Part shown: positions 1 to 13,389 of the stretch, one piece after another
How the letters are laid out: each line of letters opens with the position of its first letter
How positions within the stretch are numbered: position 1 is the first letter of the stretch
NCBI GenBank assembly: GCA_036250195.1
Contig: JAVHZZ010000003.1
Coordinates: forward strand, 333,709,875 to 333,773,874
Direction of reading: 5' to 3'
Length of the DNA stretch: 64,000 nt
DNA from: Mixophyes australis
Lineage: Eukaryota > Chordata > Amphibia > Anura > Limnodynastidae
The notes under the pieces: model-generated
Databases searched by the model: none
What the model was told of the DNA's origin: nothing
The model's input: the letters and a program-made list of their open reading frames with translations, nothing else
Made by a program: the position numbers and the translations under genes

Positions 1-29
1 AGATCCTACTCAATTTTCTGATATCAAAC

Positions 30-269
30 CAGGGGCAGATCTAGACTTTTTCCTAGGAGGGGTCCATTTTGCAGAGCCCCACCCACCATCCCTATAATAA
101 GTTGGTCTTGTCCCCTCCATCACTCCTAACGGGACATGCTAGCACTATGTACATGTGCCTGGCAGCCAAGAGGCAGGCAGAGAATGCTGCTCGGCTGCTC
201 CGATTGGATTTAAAACACAATCGAAGAGGTTTAGCAGGATTCTCTTTCTAACCTCTGGATCCGCCACTG
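30..269. mobile_element. Short non-autonomous hAT-type element (CAGGGGC..CCGCCACTG family)
   Basis: The left end reads CAGGGGCAGATCTAG and the right end CTGGATCCGCCACTG. These are imperfect inverted repeats and match the element at 39817-40126. The flanking 8-mers at 22-29 and 270-277 agree at only 5 of 8 bases, so the target duplication has decayed. No coding capacity is visible; a 60-codon frame inside is not protein-like. The hAT assignment rests on the CAG-type termini and on the perfect 8-bp duplication of the sister copy. Confidence 0.65.
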
Positions 270-3200
270 CCTCAAATTGGGACTGCTTCGCCTAAACTGT
301 GACAGATAATGGGAGGTATGGCTAAAGTCCACTGCCACCCTAAATTCAACCTCTAGTAGGTTGTAGGTGGTAGCATACACAGATTGGAGATTTCACACCG
401 CTTGTCTCAGACTCATTTTGTACTTAATAGAAATTTTCAGGAAAAAAAAGCTACTATGATATATTGAAAGTGTAAAGAAGGAATTTCAACTGAGCTGTGT
501 CAAAAAAAACTTCACGGGAGCGAACATCATGCTTATATTAGGACAGACACATTTAGATTGTATTTAACCACTGAAGGTGAAAAGAAAGATGAGAAAGCAA
601 ATTTCAGGTGATACCTTTATAATGAACTGCCTTTCCACAAGGACTCCATTTCTCTATTAATTCTCAAGGTTATCGTAATCTGAAAATTCAGTTACCATGA
701 ACCACATTCATTCCTAGCGGTGAAGAGACAAAACTGCAATATATGTTTCAGTACATTTAACCCCTGCTCTGTAAATTACAGTGAATCAAGGAAACCACCA
801 GAAACTACGACTACTACAGTTTGTGATACTGCCCAGAATCCTTCTTCTGATATCTACAAGAGGCCTACTGCACACACATTTTCCCTAAAAGTTATGAGCC
901 AGCAATTTTGTAAAGAATAATTTGTGAGCCTCTTAAACATTTGGTTATGTAGATTGGCTGGTAACAAAGTATTATACCCATAGTAACCATCTTTTAATTT
1001 TCAGTAAGTGGGACAATTACAGAAAACTAATTGCGATGCTGGTGCCTGTAGCTCCATAACAAATGGAGAGCCACAAGTTACCAGAGTCTAGAGGATCAGA
1101 AGAAGTGTTCTGGAAAGTTTCAGATGTGGTTCAGAATCTGTAACCCCACAACAACTAGAAAGCCACAAGCTGCCTATCTGTGCCCTACACAGGGTTCTGT
1201 CAGGCAAGAAAGTAATTGAGCCCTATTCCAGGTGGGATGAGCAAAGTTGGTCCCAGAATTGACCTGCGTCCCTGGCGCACGAGCGAGGCACTTCACTCTG
1301 TAACTGAACCTCCCCCCTGAACATCAGCGTTGTGAATCCCACTCCGTTTATTACTGCCTCCATATATGCATGATAACCTATAATCTTACTGCTGCATTTA
1401 TAGCTATCCTGCTTAATTTATTTCAAACTCCTTCACTAACACAGAAGCATTGTAAAGAGTACTAGTAGCGCAATTTGTCATCTTAAATCTGGATTAGGAT
1501 CATTGGCATGACTGCAAATGTCAGAACACATATCAAAAATGCACTTTCACACATTTTTGTCATGTAGAACTCAGTACAAATACAACATCCTTTTGACACT
1601 TTTAAGCTATACACAGAATCCTCTTACTTTCAATACAGGGCCCTCTATCTTCTCTAGGTGCTACATTCCATTTCTGATACATTTTATTTGATTGTTCCAA
1701 GAACCAGTAAAAATGTTGTTTATTGATACAGTTTAAAAAAAACGCATCAATAAAACAATATTTTTAAGGCTTGATAGTCTGAAAGCAGATAGTTATCACA
1801 CAAGCGGGGTAGTTGTGAATGTACCACTAGGAAGATATTGGATACTGGCAAGAGATCGGTTGATCCCGATGCCATGCCTCCTACGCTGTCCACACAGACA
1901 AGGAAATATGCGACACAGAAAGGTCATTGAGAAAAGTGGGCTTCCATGATTTTCTTCAGGTCACTTCCGCGTAATCACCAATTACCTGACAGTATACTTG
2001 TGGCACATCTCATACGGAACGCATCATGAGTATTCTGCTCATGTGTACACTATGTCCTAGTGACAATCCACGTTCTCCACACAGGACATTAAGAGCTAGC
2101 TTTTACTGCATAAGATAAATTTATATCAAATTTATTACCAAGATTCCCCAGACTGCAGTAGGAATGTGTGGAGAAAACCTTGAGAGAAATTTATCTCAAG
2201 TAATGTAATATAGCACAACCCCATAGCTTTTTATTGCTATTTGCTATTATTACATAGTTTGATGTACTGTAACTCCTGCTCTGACATTTGCAATTCAGAA
2301 GAAAGAATCTTGTCCTGCTTTAAAATATATATTCATAACTGGTAATCATTTGGTGTGGGATGAAAATGTTAAACAAATAGATCCAACAATGCCAAACTAT
2401 CATTGTAAGCTGACAATGGAATGTGAGAAGGACGGTATGCTAATTAGTAAATATTAGAAAGCAATACATTTTCCTCATTGATAACATCCCAACCCTAATA
2501 TTATGAAAGAAGCCACATAATTGTATTCCGCTTACAAACGGCATCCGTCACCCAAAACGACCTACTCCAGAGAGCCCACAATGCGCTGAACAATAAACAT
2601 TTTCTTGTTGCTCTCTAAATATTTAATGTCAAAGTACTTGAATATGCTCTCTGCGATTCCCTGTGTTTTCCATAAACATGACAAATTTAGCATATTAAAA
2701 AGGAGAGACTGCAGGTACGGCTGAAAAATACAAGGCCGCTACTAAAAAAATATCTGGATGACATGAAGGGCTTGGTCACACACACACACACACACACATA
2801 TGGTACCAAATAAGTAAATAACAAATAGACATGAAAAAGAATAAACTCTAGCTTTGTTTGGCATGTGTTGCTCATTTAGCAATACATTTTATTCTACTTG
2901 TGGCATGTGTTAATGGGAAATAAGTCACACTGCATTCTAAGAGGCCGAGTCAAAGCAATGTGACATCACAATGTCTGGCTCCATACATTCCCGGGTACTA
3001 TGATACCCAAACATCTCATATATTCTTGCACACAAGGTAGGTAAATATATCTGCAGCAGTGTGTACTGCAGTACACACAAAGGTTACTTTTTTTCTCGGA
3101 ATGTTGCGAACGCATTCCATGGCACATCGCATTGAAACGAATCAAATTATTTAACCTATATTAGTGCACTTTTCATGCATTTACTGTAAAAAGCGCAAAA

Positions 3201-4310
3201 ATAACTGACTTGACAAGAGTGAGAAGAATGTAATGCCTAATGTTGCAATGAAAATGCTACAAAATACCAAATGTGCCCCAGTCTAGAGTTTTACTTGTGC
3301 CTCCAGTTTTGTAGCTATGTGTGGTAATAAAGGGCTAAGTAGCCCATGTTTAGAGTTGAGCCCTAACTTACTGGTTGGGATTCCAGATTCCGTTACAGTG
3401 CTAATGGAGGAGACCTCCCCTGGACTGTGGGGTGTTGAGCTAGTACCCCTCCTAGTTATGTTAGTTGTAAAGAAGGGGTGTGGGTCAACTTTAAAATTAT
3501 TTATTTTGAGTGGAATGTCAAAGTAGTGGATAAAGCAATGTGCTACTTATTAAAAGTGAATGGAACAATATGCTCACTTTTGTACTTTGTAAAATTTTGG
3601 TCAGTGTGTAAGTCTGGAACAGAGATCACTTGTAGAAGACACTGAAGGGTGTGAAATTGGAATCCCCACAAATTACATGACAAGCGCTTCCTTATATGTC
3701 CGTACACAAAGTAAAACAGGAAGTGACATAAAAAAAGTTCCCAGCTCAAACTTTACTTATTCAACCTTCCAAAGCGGAATAAAAGATTTATCGAAAAAAC
3801 TACTATTGGGTCAAGGGTTTCAATTAATATCCCAGGACATTCATTTATATCCAGTGCTCAAGACATTTGCCGTTTAATAAATGTGAAGACTTACCTATAT
3901 TTTCCTTTTAGAAGGAGCGCTGCATGACAACACACCATGTCCTTAATCAGTCGTGTTAAACTCTAATAACTTTCATTATCTCCCCATTTACTGAAATTAT
4001 ATTTCCGGCATTCACACAATGCATTCTTTACTCATATTTCTCGCTCTGTAAAGTGAGCATCAAATCTCTGTTTCCATTTGTATTCTTGCAATTTTCTTAG
4101 CATTCAGAAGTGAACTGCCCTTATTAAGGATTCTAGCTGATCAAAATATCATATTAATTTTAATCAGAACTCTTTAGAACATTTTATTATTTTGATCAAT
4201 GAATTGAAAACGAGTTACATTTGTACATCTAACTGGTGTTAACAGGTTAAGTTAGACTTAAACATCATATAGTTTATCCTATCAGCCAATAACAGATACC
4301 AATTATTATC
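270..4310. other. Intergenic stretch, no gene recognised
   Basis: AT-rich sequence with scattered short frames that look like chance. A (CA)n tract lies at 2776-2799. I recognise no RNA gene, exon or repeat family apart from that microsatellite. Confidence 0.5.
2776..2799. repeat. (CA)n microsatellite
   Basis: About 12 uninterrupted CA units in otherwise unremarkable sequence. Confidence 0.9.
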
Positions 4311-4516
4311 TCTCCAAAAACATACTGGTAGGTTAATTGGCTGCTAACAAATTGACCATAGTCTGTGTGTGTCCTTCTATGTGTGTGTGTGTGTGTTAGG
4401 AAATTTAGACTGTAAGCCCAAATGGGGCAGGGACTGATGTGAGTGAGTTCTCTGTACAGCGCTGCGGAATTAGTGGCGCTATATAAATAAATGGTGATGA
4501 TGATGATGATGATCTC
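4311..4516 (+). mobile_element. SINE, 5'-truncated copy
   Basis: It begins inside the SINE body (CTCCAAAAACATACTGG). It continues through the TTAATTGGCTGCT segment, a GT-rich stretch and the tail (ACTGTAAGC, GGGGCAGGGACTGATGTGAG, GCTATATAAATAAATGG), then ends in (GAT)n. The tRNA-like head is missing, as expected from incomplete reverse transcription. A second, nearly complete copy in the same orientation starts about 20 bp downstream. Confidence 0.85.
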
Positions 4517-4534
4517 TCCCTTAAAAGATAAGTT

Positions 4535-4867
4535 GGGCCAGCACAGTGGCCTAGTGGTTAGCACTTCTGCCTCACAGCACTGGGGTCAGGAGTTCGATTC
4601 CCGACCATGGCCTTATCTGTGTGGAGTTTGTATGTTCTCCCTGTGTTTGCGTGGGTTTCCTCCGGGTGCTCCGGTTTCCTCCCACACTCCAAAAACATAC
4701 TGGTAGGTTAATTGGCTGCTATCAAAAGTGACCCTAGTCTCTCCATTTCTGTCTGTGTGTGTAAGTGTGTGTCTATATTAGGGAATTTAGACTGTAAGCT
4801 CCAATGGGGCAGAGACTGATGTGATTGAGTTCTCTGTACAGTGCTGCGGAATTAGTGGCGTTCCACA
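4535..4867 (+). mobile_element. SINE with tRNA-like head, 3' end clipped
   Basis: The head carries a box-A-like TGGCCTAGTGG and a box-B-like AGTTCGATTCC, spaced as in a tRNA-derived pol III promoter. The body (TGTGGAGTTTGTATGTTCTCC and CTCCGGTTTCCTCCCACACTCC, given here as landmarks) matches the conserved central segment known from V-SINE/DANA-type fish SINEs. The tail stops at AGTGGCG without the usual AATAAATGATGATG end, so the last 20 or so bases are lost. Confidence 0.85.
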
Positions 4868-5879
4868 ATAATGGACCTTAATGTTTTTCGGGGGTTAAAT
4901 GGGCAAAGTAGACCCAGTGTCTATTGTGCAAATATAACTATATATATATTATGCTCTAGGCAATTGTTTGCTAGATACACCCTAGCAGAATGTATCCAGT
5001 ATTTATCTTTTCTGGGGGTTCTTCATATTTAGTGATCCAGTCAAAAGCAATCCTCTGCCTCACCGAGCCCCCACCACTGATTCTTCTGGCTGACATCAGT
5101 TGACTGAACACAGCAGGACAGAGACTATTCTTGCTAATCGGTTTAATTCCGCTGTCAGTTTTTTATGTGCTGGGCTTGAGGTAAACAGAGAACTGCATGC
5201 ACCAGGCGCACCGAAGAAAAAGAATCTGCATGAAAGGTAAGTGCTAGATAACAGTGTTGTCACTTAACCAGGGTCGGACCTGCATAAGACAATCTAAGGT
5301 GGTCACCTAAAGCACCGTATGAGTGATATCATGAAAGTTAATTAGCATTTTTATTTTTCCTTGTAGGACCTCTGCACTGAGTACCTGCTAACTCCGGGAT
5401 TTAAATTAAACACTCATTGCCAGTGGTTAAGAAGAAGTGTGTTTAATTATTTACATTCTTTTGGCCGTTGTCTCCGCGCTTCCTATCTTGTGCTTTGATG
5501 CTGCTGGTCCTCAGTGTCAGTGATAGACTGGTTTGGCGCTGTGCTGTGATATCAATGGGAGTCCCCATGAAATACACATTTTAAAACCCGTGGAGTAACT
5601 AACATGGTCACAAATGTTACTACTGCGATAAAGCCCTTTGTCCTAGTGGGCCTTATCCACAGAGACGGCGGCCACCAAACTTAGATGCATGTTGCAATCA
5701 CTGGTCCCCCATCTATAGCCTGGGAGTGAAGCAACAGAACCTGGAACCACTGCTTGGACAGTAGTCTGTTCACACAGCATTCATAAAGACTAACTGCACA
5801 ATATGGAAAATAGCTTCCTCTATCTGCCTTAAAGGCCATGATTAATGGTAAGAGGGGTGGTGAGGGTAGAGACTAGAGG
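4868..5879. other. Intergenic stretch, no gene recognised
   Basis: No convincing coding region or named repeat. A GGGTCGGACCTGC string near 5270 resembles a hAT terminus, but I see no partner end. Confidence 0.4.
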
Positions 5880-6042
5880 TATATTTACTAAACTGCGGAT
5901 TTGAAAGAGTGGAGATGTTGCCTACAGCAATTAGATTCTAGTTCTCATTTATTTAGTACATTCTACAAAATGACAGCTACAATCCGATTGGTTGCTATAG
6001 GCAACAGCTCCACTTTTTCAAACCCACAGTTTAGTAAATATA
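5880..6042. mobile_element. Palindromic MITE (TTTACTAAACTGC family)
   Basis: The two halves are inverted copies. TATATTTACTAAACTG at the left is exactly complementary to the right end. Inner matching blocks (TTGCCTA/TAGGCAA and CCACTTTTTCAAACC with its complement) extend the fold almost to the centre. It is the same family as 50681-50855. It has no coding capacity, so it must have been moved by a transposase from elsewhere. Superfamily not resolved. Confidence 0.85.
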
Positions 6043-9000
6043 CTTTCTAAGAGGGAATGAAAAGGGCTAGACTCATAGCTGACAATGGGTTAAAGGCCAC
6101 TGCTTAAAAGTTGTTTAACTGGTGGTCTAAGGGCTTGGAGTTCCCTTCCCCACAGAGATCAGAGCCACAAACATTTCTCAGCAGAACAGGCCATTATGCA
6201 GAGAAAATAACTTGTGTCGATACAATCTTGGAGTTTAACTTTTGCCTTCTCCTTCCACAGCGTATTTGCAAAATTTATATTTTGACAAATCTATAGAGCT
6301 GGACCAACGACAGTCAAATAATTTCCCCGTGCGCTGTTGTTGGAGTAAGGCTGGGAACACTTACGGACAAATTCTGCTGGAAAAACATGAAAATTCACAA
6401 TAAACATGTAAGGGCTGTTGACATTTACTGCAGTTAAATAACTGACACATGTATTATCATGTTGGTTGTTTCATCAATCAAGTTTTGCCATGAGCTTCCA
6501 GGACGAGTCCAACTAGAAAGTGATATTGGAGGCATTATCCAGCTACAATGTATGATGATATTTGCTCTTATCCTGCAATTCAAAGCTCAGCTAAATATTA
6601 AATAGTCATAAACGAGCAAATGGCCAAGGGCATATTCAACCGATCTTACATGTGATTTGGAAGAACACTTCCAATTTTATAACGGAATTATTCACTAAAC
6701 CTGTGTCAGGCTGTCTAAAGCTGAGGACCAGTTAATCTAACTGATTCAAAGTAATAGTAGTCAAGGCAGGACTGTGCGTGTTCTTTGTTGCCTCATACAA
6801 TGAGCGTAAGGTGATCGGAAATAAAGGGTAAATAATTCCATTAATTATAGTTCTTTGTTTTCATATAATCTGAAACATATATTTACTGTAGCATACAGCA
6901 ACCATTCTCATTTTTCTAGTGAGGTTGTGAAAATGAAAGCAGCCGTCTACACATTTATATATGCTGCGCAGTTATAAATATGTACCATTGTCTCCCTGCA
7001 GTATCCTGGTGGTGCTGAACAATGGCTGACGTCTATCACTTATAGAAGCAGCTGACGGAAGCTGGCAATGTACTTCACCAGTCTATTTCTATTTAACTAC
7101 TTTGTCTTTTATCTATATAATCCAAATAAAGCTAAATAATATTTGAAATGTAAATACGTAGGTCACATACCAAAGAAAAACACAATAAAAACATAAGTAG
7201 TCTAGAATATAAAAAAAGAAGTTATGTCTAGAGTAATTATTACACCACAAAAAAAATCGAAAATCACCATAAAAAACCTTCAGCCACTAAAAGGTTAAGA
7301 GGAGGGAACAGAGTGTAAGCAGTAAAAAGTTCTTCACAACAAGCTCCATAAAAAGTTACAGATTAGTGGTAAACATAACTTGTCTGTTTTGTCTCATTTA
7401 GAGCAGAATGAAGAGCACCAAGCTCCCTGAAGAAAACACAGACAGTTTGTGTTGTTAATTAAAGCAATAAAGGCTGGCAACATAAATGATTTAATTTACA
7501 CATAGGAAGGTAAAGGCCAATGTCTGCTGTCCTAATTCACGAGGAAATAACCACACAATTAAGCAATCCCAGTTTATTACAGTTTTCACACTGTCTTATA
7601 CAAACACTGGTTGCCAGACTGACTGTTTATATCTGTGCTGCCTTTTTCACCAGCCATGTATTTGTGCTCATTTAACATATGTAATGTTAAAGGATGATAT
7701 GTGCAGGTAGCTGGAAGAAGGGATGACTAAGATGCCGGTTCATCTGAAACCCTTTTGGCACTTGTATGTACGTTAAGGATGGATCCCGAAGATTGTCTGA
7801 CCTAAGGTGGTCCTCTGCAGCAGCCAATTCCATAAAATGCATATGGTTAATGTCTTTCCCTTCACGCACCTTAAATAACCTTCGTATGCTATAAGTGTAA
7901 CCTTAATAAACCAAATAAACACACGGACACGTATTAACTTTTGTCAAAAGATCGCAGTTTTATTAACAACAAATTAATTGAAAATGAATAATGGTGGCGA
8001 TGAGGGCAAATGCAGTCAGCTAACAACCAATCATTAAACCAAATAATGCAATGCCAACATGGCATTAAAACTAAGACCAAGGAATAATCCATTAATATTG
8101 GCCGGTGCTAAATCAGGCGTCATCGCCAAGGGATCCTCCACGTAGAAGGATCAAAAGTGATGTTACTTTGAAAGGGGCAGGGACGTGCAGCCAAGTAGCG
8201 GAAGCACCGTTGTGATTAGTCGCTGACTGCACCGCTCTCCCACCCACTGCGCCTCCTCTGTAATAAACAAGATTGTTATGCAAAAACGATACTAACATCC
8301 AGCTGGTTGGGAGGGAAGGCATTTAAAAAGTGCGGGAAAGAAAAGACCCAGCATTCCATGGGAAGTATTATGAAGAGAGCTATGCCACTCCCCATGGATT
8401 CTATTGGCTGGATATGAGAAAACTTTAACCCTAAATGGGTAAGTGCCTGAAGTTCATAAACCAATGCTTGTAAGTGCCCTCAGCTTAATGGCTTCACTTA
8501 ACATAGTAGTAGTAGTTGTTAGTGATGGCTTTATGTGATAGTTCAGAGAGAATGCGGCGGCAGGTGTGGCACCTGACATCAGACATCATGCGCACATTGC
8601 CAGCCAATAAGGTAACAAATCTCTGCTCCTTTCCTCCTTGCATCTTATGGAAAATGAGGGAAAAAGAGCAGAGATTGGAGTAAAACCATTGAGGCAAAAT
8701 TAACTCCTGCCCCCATGATTGAGTAACTTAGACAAAATATGTAGGAATTAATTTAGCACACCAGAAAAGGTATGCATGGAAAGGGTTAAAGGACAATACT
8801 AAATTTAAAGGACTTAGCAAACATTGCAGAAAGGAAAAGGATACAAAACTTATTTAAACTCTCATGTGCTTCTTGAGCAGAACGTATGGGTACTTCAGAG
8901 TTGGGGAACCGCATATCCTTTTCAGACCCGAACGATAGTATGTAACTTGAGAAAAATCATCTTCAGTCATAAAATATATGAATGAACAAAGCAGCATGTC

Positions 9001-11039
9001 AGTTTAAAGTACAACCATTGCCTACAGTGGAGGCAGCCATTTTAGGGCTGAACTAGTATTAATAAGACAGTAGCCTACTTTAACAGATCTAGCGACATAA
9101 CTGAGGCACTTTGTACCTCATGAATTGCAGACATAACCAACTACTAGTAAGTTGACAATCTGCATTCTCGCAACTATTGACTCATTGCTCGATATGACTA
9201 CTGTGTGTAGGCAGAAGGTGCCTTAAAGTAGAGCAGGTGGATTTGCTAAACATTTTCCTGTCCTAGCCCTTGTCTACCATGACCGCAATGATTTAATATG
9301 CTTTTATCACCTATTGCTGTACTCCTTTCTCTGCCCACACGGTGTGCTGATTGGAGTGCAGTTTGCTTCTTGTAAGTTTTCCAAGGAACTATAAATATTC
9401 AGCCATAAATGATGTTCAGGCTCCAAGTTAATACTTTGTTTATTTTAATGGCAAGATACGGATTATGTATGCAATAAATTTTATTTCTGAACGCTTTCAT
9501 TTTCCTGCTGTGAGGACTTTATGTTATACTAAACATTTTATCTATTACTCTGCGCTTATTTGAGGTTTTCATTAATAAATCTCAACTGAACATCAATAAT
9601 AAAAAAAGTTTCAAAAGAAGACCTATAAAGATAGCACTCACATGAAACTACAAAAGTCCTACTGCAACAGATAATAGAGTCAAGCTTCCAAAAAACTCTG
9701 AAAATAATAATTTGAGACATATACATGGACGTTAGTGTGCGGCACTGGCCATCAAAAGCAATTGTGATCTGGACACATATGGTCCTGGCTAACCTTGGTT
9801 GATTTGGTTGCTCGGTAATCAGACCTAGCAACCGAATTGTATGGAGGTCTGTGAGTGCATTTGTCCAATGGGCACACACACACACACACAAGTGAACAGT
9901 AATGATCTGCTGTCTACATTTTCTATCATACTAAAAATAGTCTGATCAATTTTGATTGCATTGTTCTTGGGCACATAGCTCAGTTTGGGGATATACAAGC
10001 GGCAGTAAAAATTCATTAATAATAATTCCATAATAGGTGTATTGCCAACAATTCTTTATACTTGTATAAGGTAACTCATAACATGCCTCTAGTCTATCCG
10101 ACCTCTCTCTGAAAGCAGGTTTCCTCTTTTATAAGCAGAACTCAGCATTTAATAATACAACAGTTGTCGCCTTGTGAGGCATCAGAAGAGATTTCTACTA
10201 ATACAATGTATAATGTGATATGGCATTGCATAGTAATACTGTATAGTGATCTGTAACATCTGTTGCCCACGCATAACATTTACCAGTGCTTAGATTACAA
10301 AGCTCTCTTACATGATTTAACACAGTCCTCAAGATGCTGTGGTTTTACATGCTCATGAAGGATAAAAATATGGATTTCAATGCATTCTGCCCAACACCAC
10401 ACAAGGACAACAAGAGACATTTATTGCTTCTTATAAAACAACTCTTTTCTTCAGTTACAGATGCTCACAATCCCCTGGGGACTTTTAGATACAATGTTAC
10501 GCTAAAACACAGCTCTTAATATAAAGCTACAGAGTCAGCGGACGAGTTTAAATGATTAGATTAGACCCAAAAAGAGGAACCGTTTGGAAGGTAGAAAGGA
10601 TGCAGCGATTTCATGACAAAAGAGAGACATGCAGGTATGACAATACCATACAGCCCACTCAAGACAGGTGTACTAGATGTAATGATATAATAGGAAGAAT
10701 ATCACAAAAAGAATTGATGTACTGATCAGTCATTAATTCACATTTATGTATGACTCCTTCATTTATTCAAAACAAAATACATTGTTATACACAGAAGTAC
10801 ATTTCTGAGTAGGATTTAGCTAGAAGGAAATGGTACAATATTACTGATATTGGCGGTGCTAAGAAAAATATGATAAAATATGGTACTTCAGTTACAATAC
10901 AATCCTACTATTGTTACATATTACTATTAGATTGTGATACACAGTATATATGTTACATAAGTTTATTTTTAGTAAATGTCTGCATTAACATATGTAACGG
11001 AGGCATAAAATCACAGCAAAAAGTTAAAAGGCCATTACT
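6043..11039. other. Intergenic stretch, no gene recognised
   Basis: Five kilobases with only short chance-like frames. A (CA)n tract lies at 9872-9890. The span 7870-8480 is more GC-rich than its surroundings and may be an old transposon fragment, but I could not find its termini. Confidence 0.4.
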
Positions 11040-12170
11040 CTCTTATAATTCTCCTGGATCTCTCGGCTGCATTTGACACTGTTGACCACTCTCTCCTCAT
11101 ACAAACGCTACAATCCCTAGGTCTTGAAGGCACTGTCCTATGCTGGTTCTCATCATACCTATCTAATCGCTCTTTCAGTGTTAATTTCTCTGGATCCACT
11201 TCTGCTCCGCTTCCTCTATCAGTTGGAGTATCACAAGGCTCAGTCATAGGTCCTCTGCTATTCTCTATCTACACCACTTCTCTTGGAAAACTAATAAGCT
11301 CCTTTGGATTTCACTATCATCTCTATGTGGATGATACACAAATTTATCTATCCTCTCCTGATCTTTCACCACTTGTGTTGTTTCGCGTTACTGACTGTCT
11401 TTCTGCCATTTCATCTTGGATGTCTTCTCGCCAACTCAAACTCAATCTTTCAAAAACTGAATTAATAATATTCCCACCCAAAAACAGAAGCTTCCTGTCT
11501 GACATTTCTATTTTTGTTGATAACATGACCATAAATCCCAACCCGCAAGCTCGTTGCCTAGGTGTAATCCTTGACTCACAACTATTATCTGTTCCACACA
11601 TCGACTCTATATCTAAATCATGTTACATACATCTAAAGAACATTTCCAGAATACGCACATATCTCACACAAGACACCGCAAAAACCTTAATTTATGCACT
11701 CATCATCTTCCGCATCGACTATTGCAATTCCCTCCTTACTGGCCTTCCCAAAATCAGACTTGAACCTCTACAATCTATTTTGCACGCAGTGGCTATATTG
11801 ATTTTCCTTGCAAACCCTTCTTCCTCCGCTGAGCCACTCTGTCAGTGTCTACATTGGTTGTCTGTATGTCAACAAATCCAATATAAAATTCTTCTACTAA
11901 CATACAAGGCAGTAACATACATCTTCTCACTTGTCTCAAAATATCTCCCGAATCGACATCTCCGTTCTGCGTCTCTCTTCCACTCTTATCACATCCTCCC
12001 ATTCCCGGTTACAGGACTTTTTTGGGCTGCACCCACTTTGTGGAATTCCCTCCCTCGCACAGAAAGACTTTCCTCTAGACTTCAAACCTTCAAGCGTTCT
12101 CTGAAAACCCACTTCTTCAGACAAGCTTATAATATTCCTCAACCGCCATCTTAATCTCCCTAGTTTATAC
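11040..12170 (+). pseudogene. L2-like LINE ORF2 fragment (reverse transcriptase to C-terminus), 5'-truncated
   Basis: The frame is open from about 11042 to the stop at 12154, roughly 370 codons. It starts inside the reverse-transcriptase palm with [12 protein letters not shown] (motif A, first catalytic Asp) and continues through [12 protein letters not shown]. The catalytic YVDD box lies at about 11327. The C-terminal part has the family features [20 protein letters not shown] and LWNSLP. The endonuclease domain and all upstream ORF2 are missing, so this is a dead fragment. Its 3' untranslated tail is lost soon after the stop. The sequence style fits the L2/Rex1 end of the jockey group; L2 is preferred because related fragments at 44420 and 56763 carry an L2-type tail ending in short ATG-type repeats. 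Confidence 0.85.
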
Positions 12171-12504
12171 AGATAACTTAGAGAATATAATTTGCGCTTG
12201 ACTCGGAATAGATTAGTACACGAGAAGGTTGCACAATTACACTAGCGCTCACTTTGGACTGGGTAAAAGGGTAAATCTGCAGTGCAAATATTCTGACATC
12301 TCAAAACTACTTTTGCATAAAAGCGTCTAATTTTAGAGGAACTTTGCATGAATATTTAGCCCACAAAGGTGGCCTCTGAAGGCACATACAAGTTTGCACT
12401 TGTTGATGGGAGCGGTTTTGTGGAAAGCAGCGTGTCTTGCTAAACGTGAATTAAGAGCATTGAGTTTTGCATTGACGTGGTTCTACAGGATTCATGCTAT
12501 TTAT

Positions 12505-12672
12505 TTAATATTGTTAATTTATTATGTAGCACTTTCCAGAGAGTCATTCACATCAGCACCTGCTTAACTGGAGCATACACTACGTTCCCAACTACACAAA
12601 CACACTAGGATCCATTTTTACCAGAAGCCAATAAATCTACCAATATGTTTTTGGATTGTGGGAGAACAAACA
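12505..12672 (-). mobile_element. Old, diverged antisense SINE relic
   Basis: Read on the minus strand, CCACAATCCAAAAACATATTGG followed by TTTATTGGCTTCTGG matches the SINE body. CAGTTAAGCAGG, TGATGTGAATGACTC and ATAAATTAAC correspond to the SINE tail, with many substitutions. It is clearly older than the other copies in the window. Confidence 0.55.
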
Positions 12673-12824
12673 AACCATACAGATAATGCCCTGGTTCATA
12701 AATTATCCTTATAGTACTTAGTCTATTTCACCAATAGTAACCAGTTGAATAGGTGTATACATGCACATACACAAACATAATACACACACATATAGACAGA
12801 CTTAACATAGGGAGCTCTTGCCAA

Positions 12825-13000
12825 CAAGGCTGCCAAAAGGAATTTTGGGCCCTGGTAAAGCAACTTTTTAGGGCCCCCTCCATAGTTGTATGATAGAAAG
12901 TTGTGCACCACCAAAAGGGTTGTGGCCAGACCATGTTGGGGGCATGGCGGTGCCACTTTGGGGATGTGTCTAGCATGTGGAAAGCTCTAGTACACCACTA
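12825..13000. mobile_element. Possible hAT-type element fragment
   Basis: CAAGGCTGCCAAAAGG followed by GGGCCCTGGTAAAG and GGGCCCCCTCC resembles the GC-rich left end of hAT-type MITEs of the CAGGGCCGCC style. No right end or target duplication was found, so the right limit is arbitrary. Confidence 0.35.
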
Positions 13001-13243
13001 CAAAAAAAATACCTTGCATTGTCACATGCACCATTATCTAAAGCATGTAGTGCCCGCTCACCATCGAGTGACATGCCTCCGACAGTCAAGACAAATTAAT
13101 AAGTAATAATTATAATTTACATATAATTTTAGATGGGTTTATATATACTTTCTTTTAATGTATTATGTTCAGTATTCCTGTAACATTGTTGGTACACTTT
13201 CACAGTGTACAGATTTCCATCTGACCACACTGTCTATGACCGG

Positions 13244-13251
13244 ACAGCACC
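13244..13251. repeat. Left target-site duplication of the 7.5-kb hAT transposon
   Basis: acagcacc, identical to 20722-20729 beyond the other terminus. Confidence 0.85.
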
Positions 13252-13389
13252 CAGCCTCGGACTGGCCTGCCGGCCAGCCGGGCTATAGACCGGTAGGCCC
13301 GGGCGCGATTAAGCCCCGCCCCCTCCGACATTGGGGCGGAGCTTGCAGGGAGCACCTCGTAGACGGTCGTCTGCGGCGGCAGTGTAAGA

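Noticed and set aside
4550..4620. tRNA-gene-like sequence with A and B boxes (also at 26900, 30865, 54170 and 61570)
   Set aside because: The boxes belong to the tRNA-derived SINE head. The sequence does not close a tRNA cloverleaf and continues directly into the SINE body.
11344..11601. Minus-strand frames inside the L2-like LINE fragment
   Set aside because: They are antisense shadows of the reverse-transcriptase frame.
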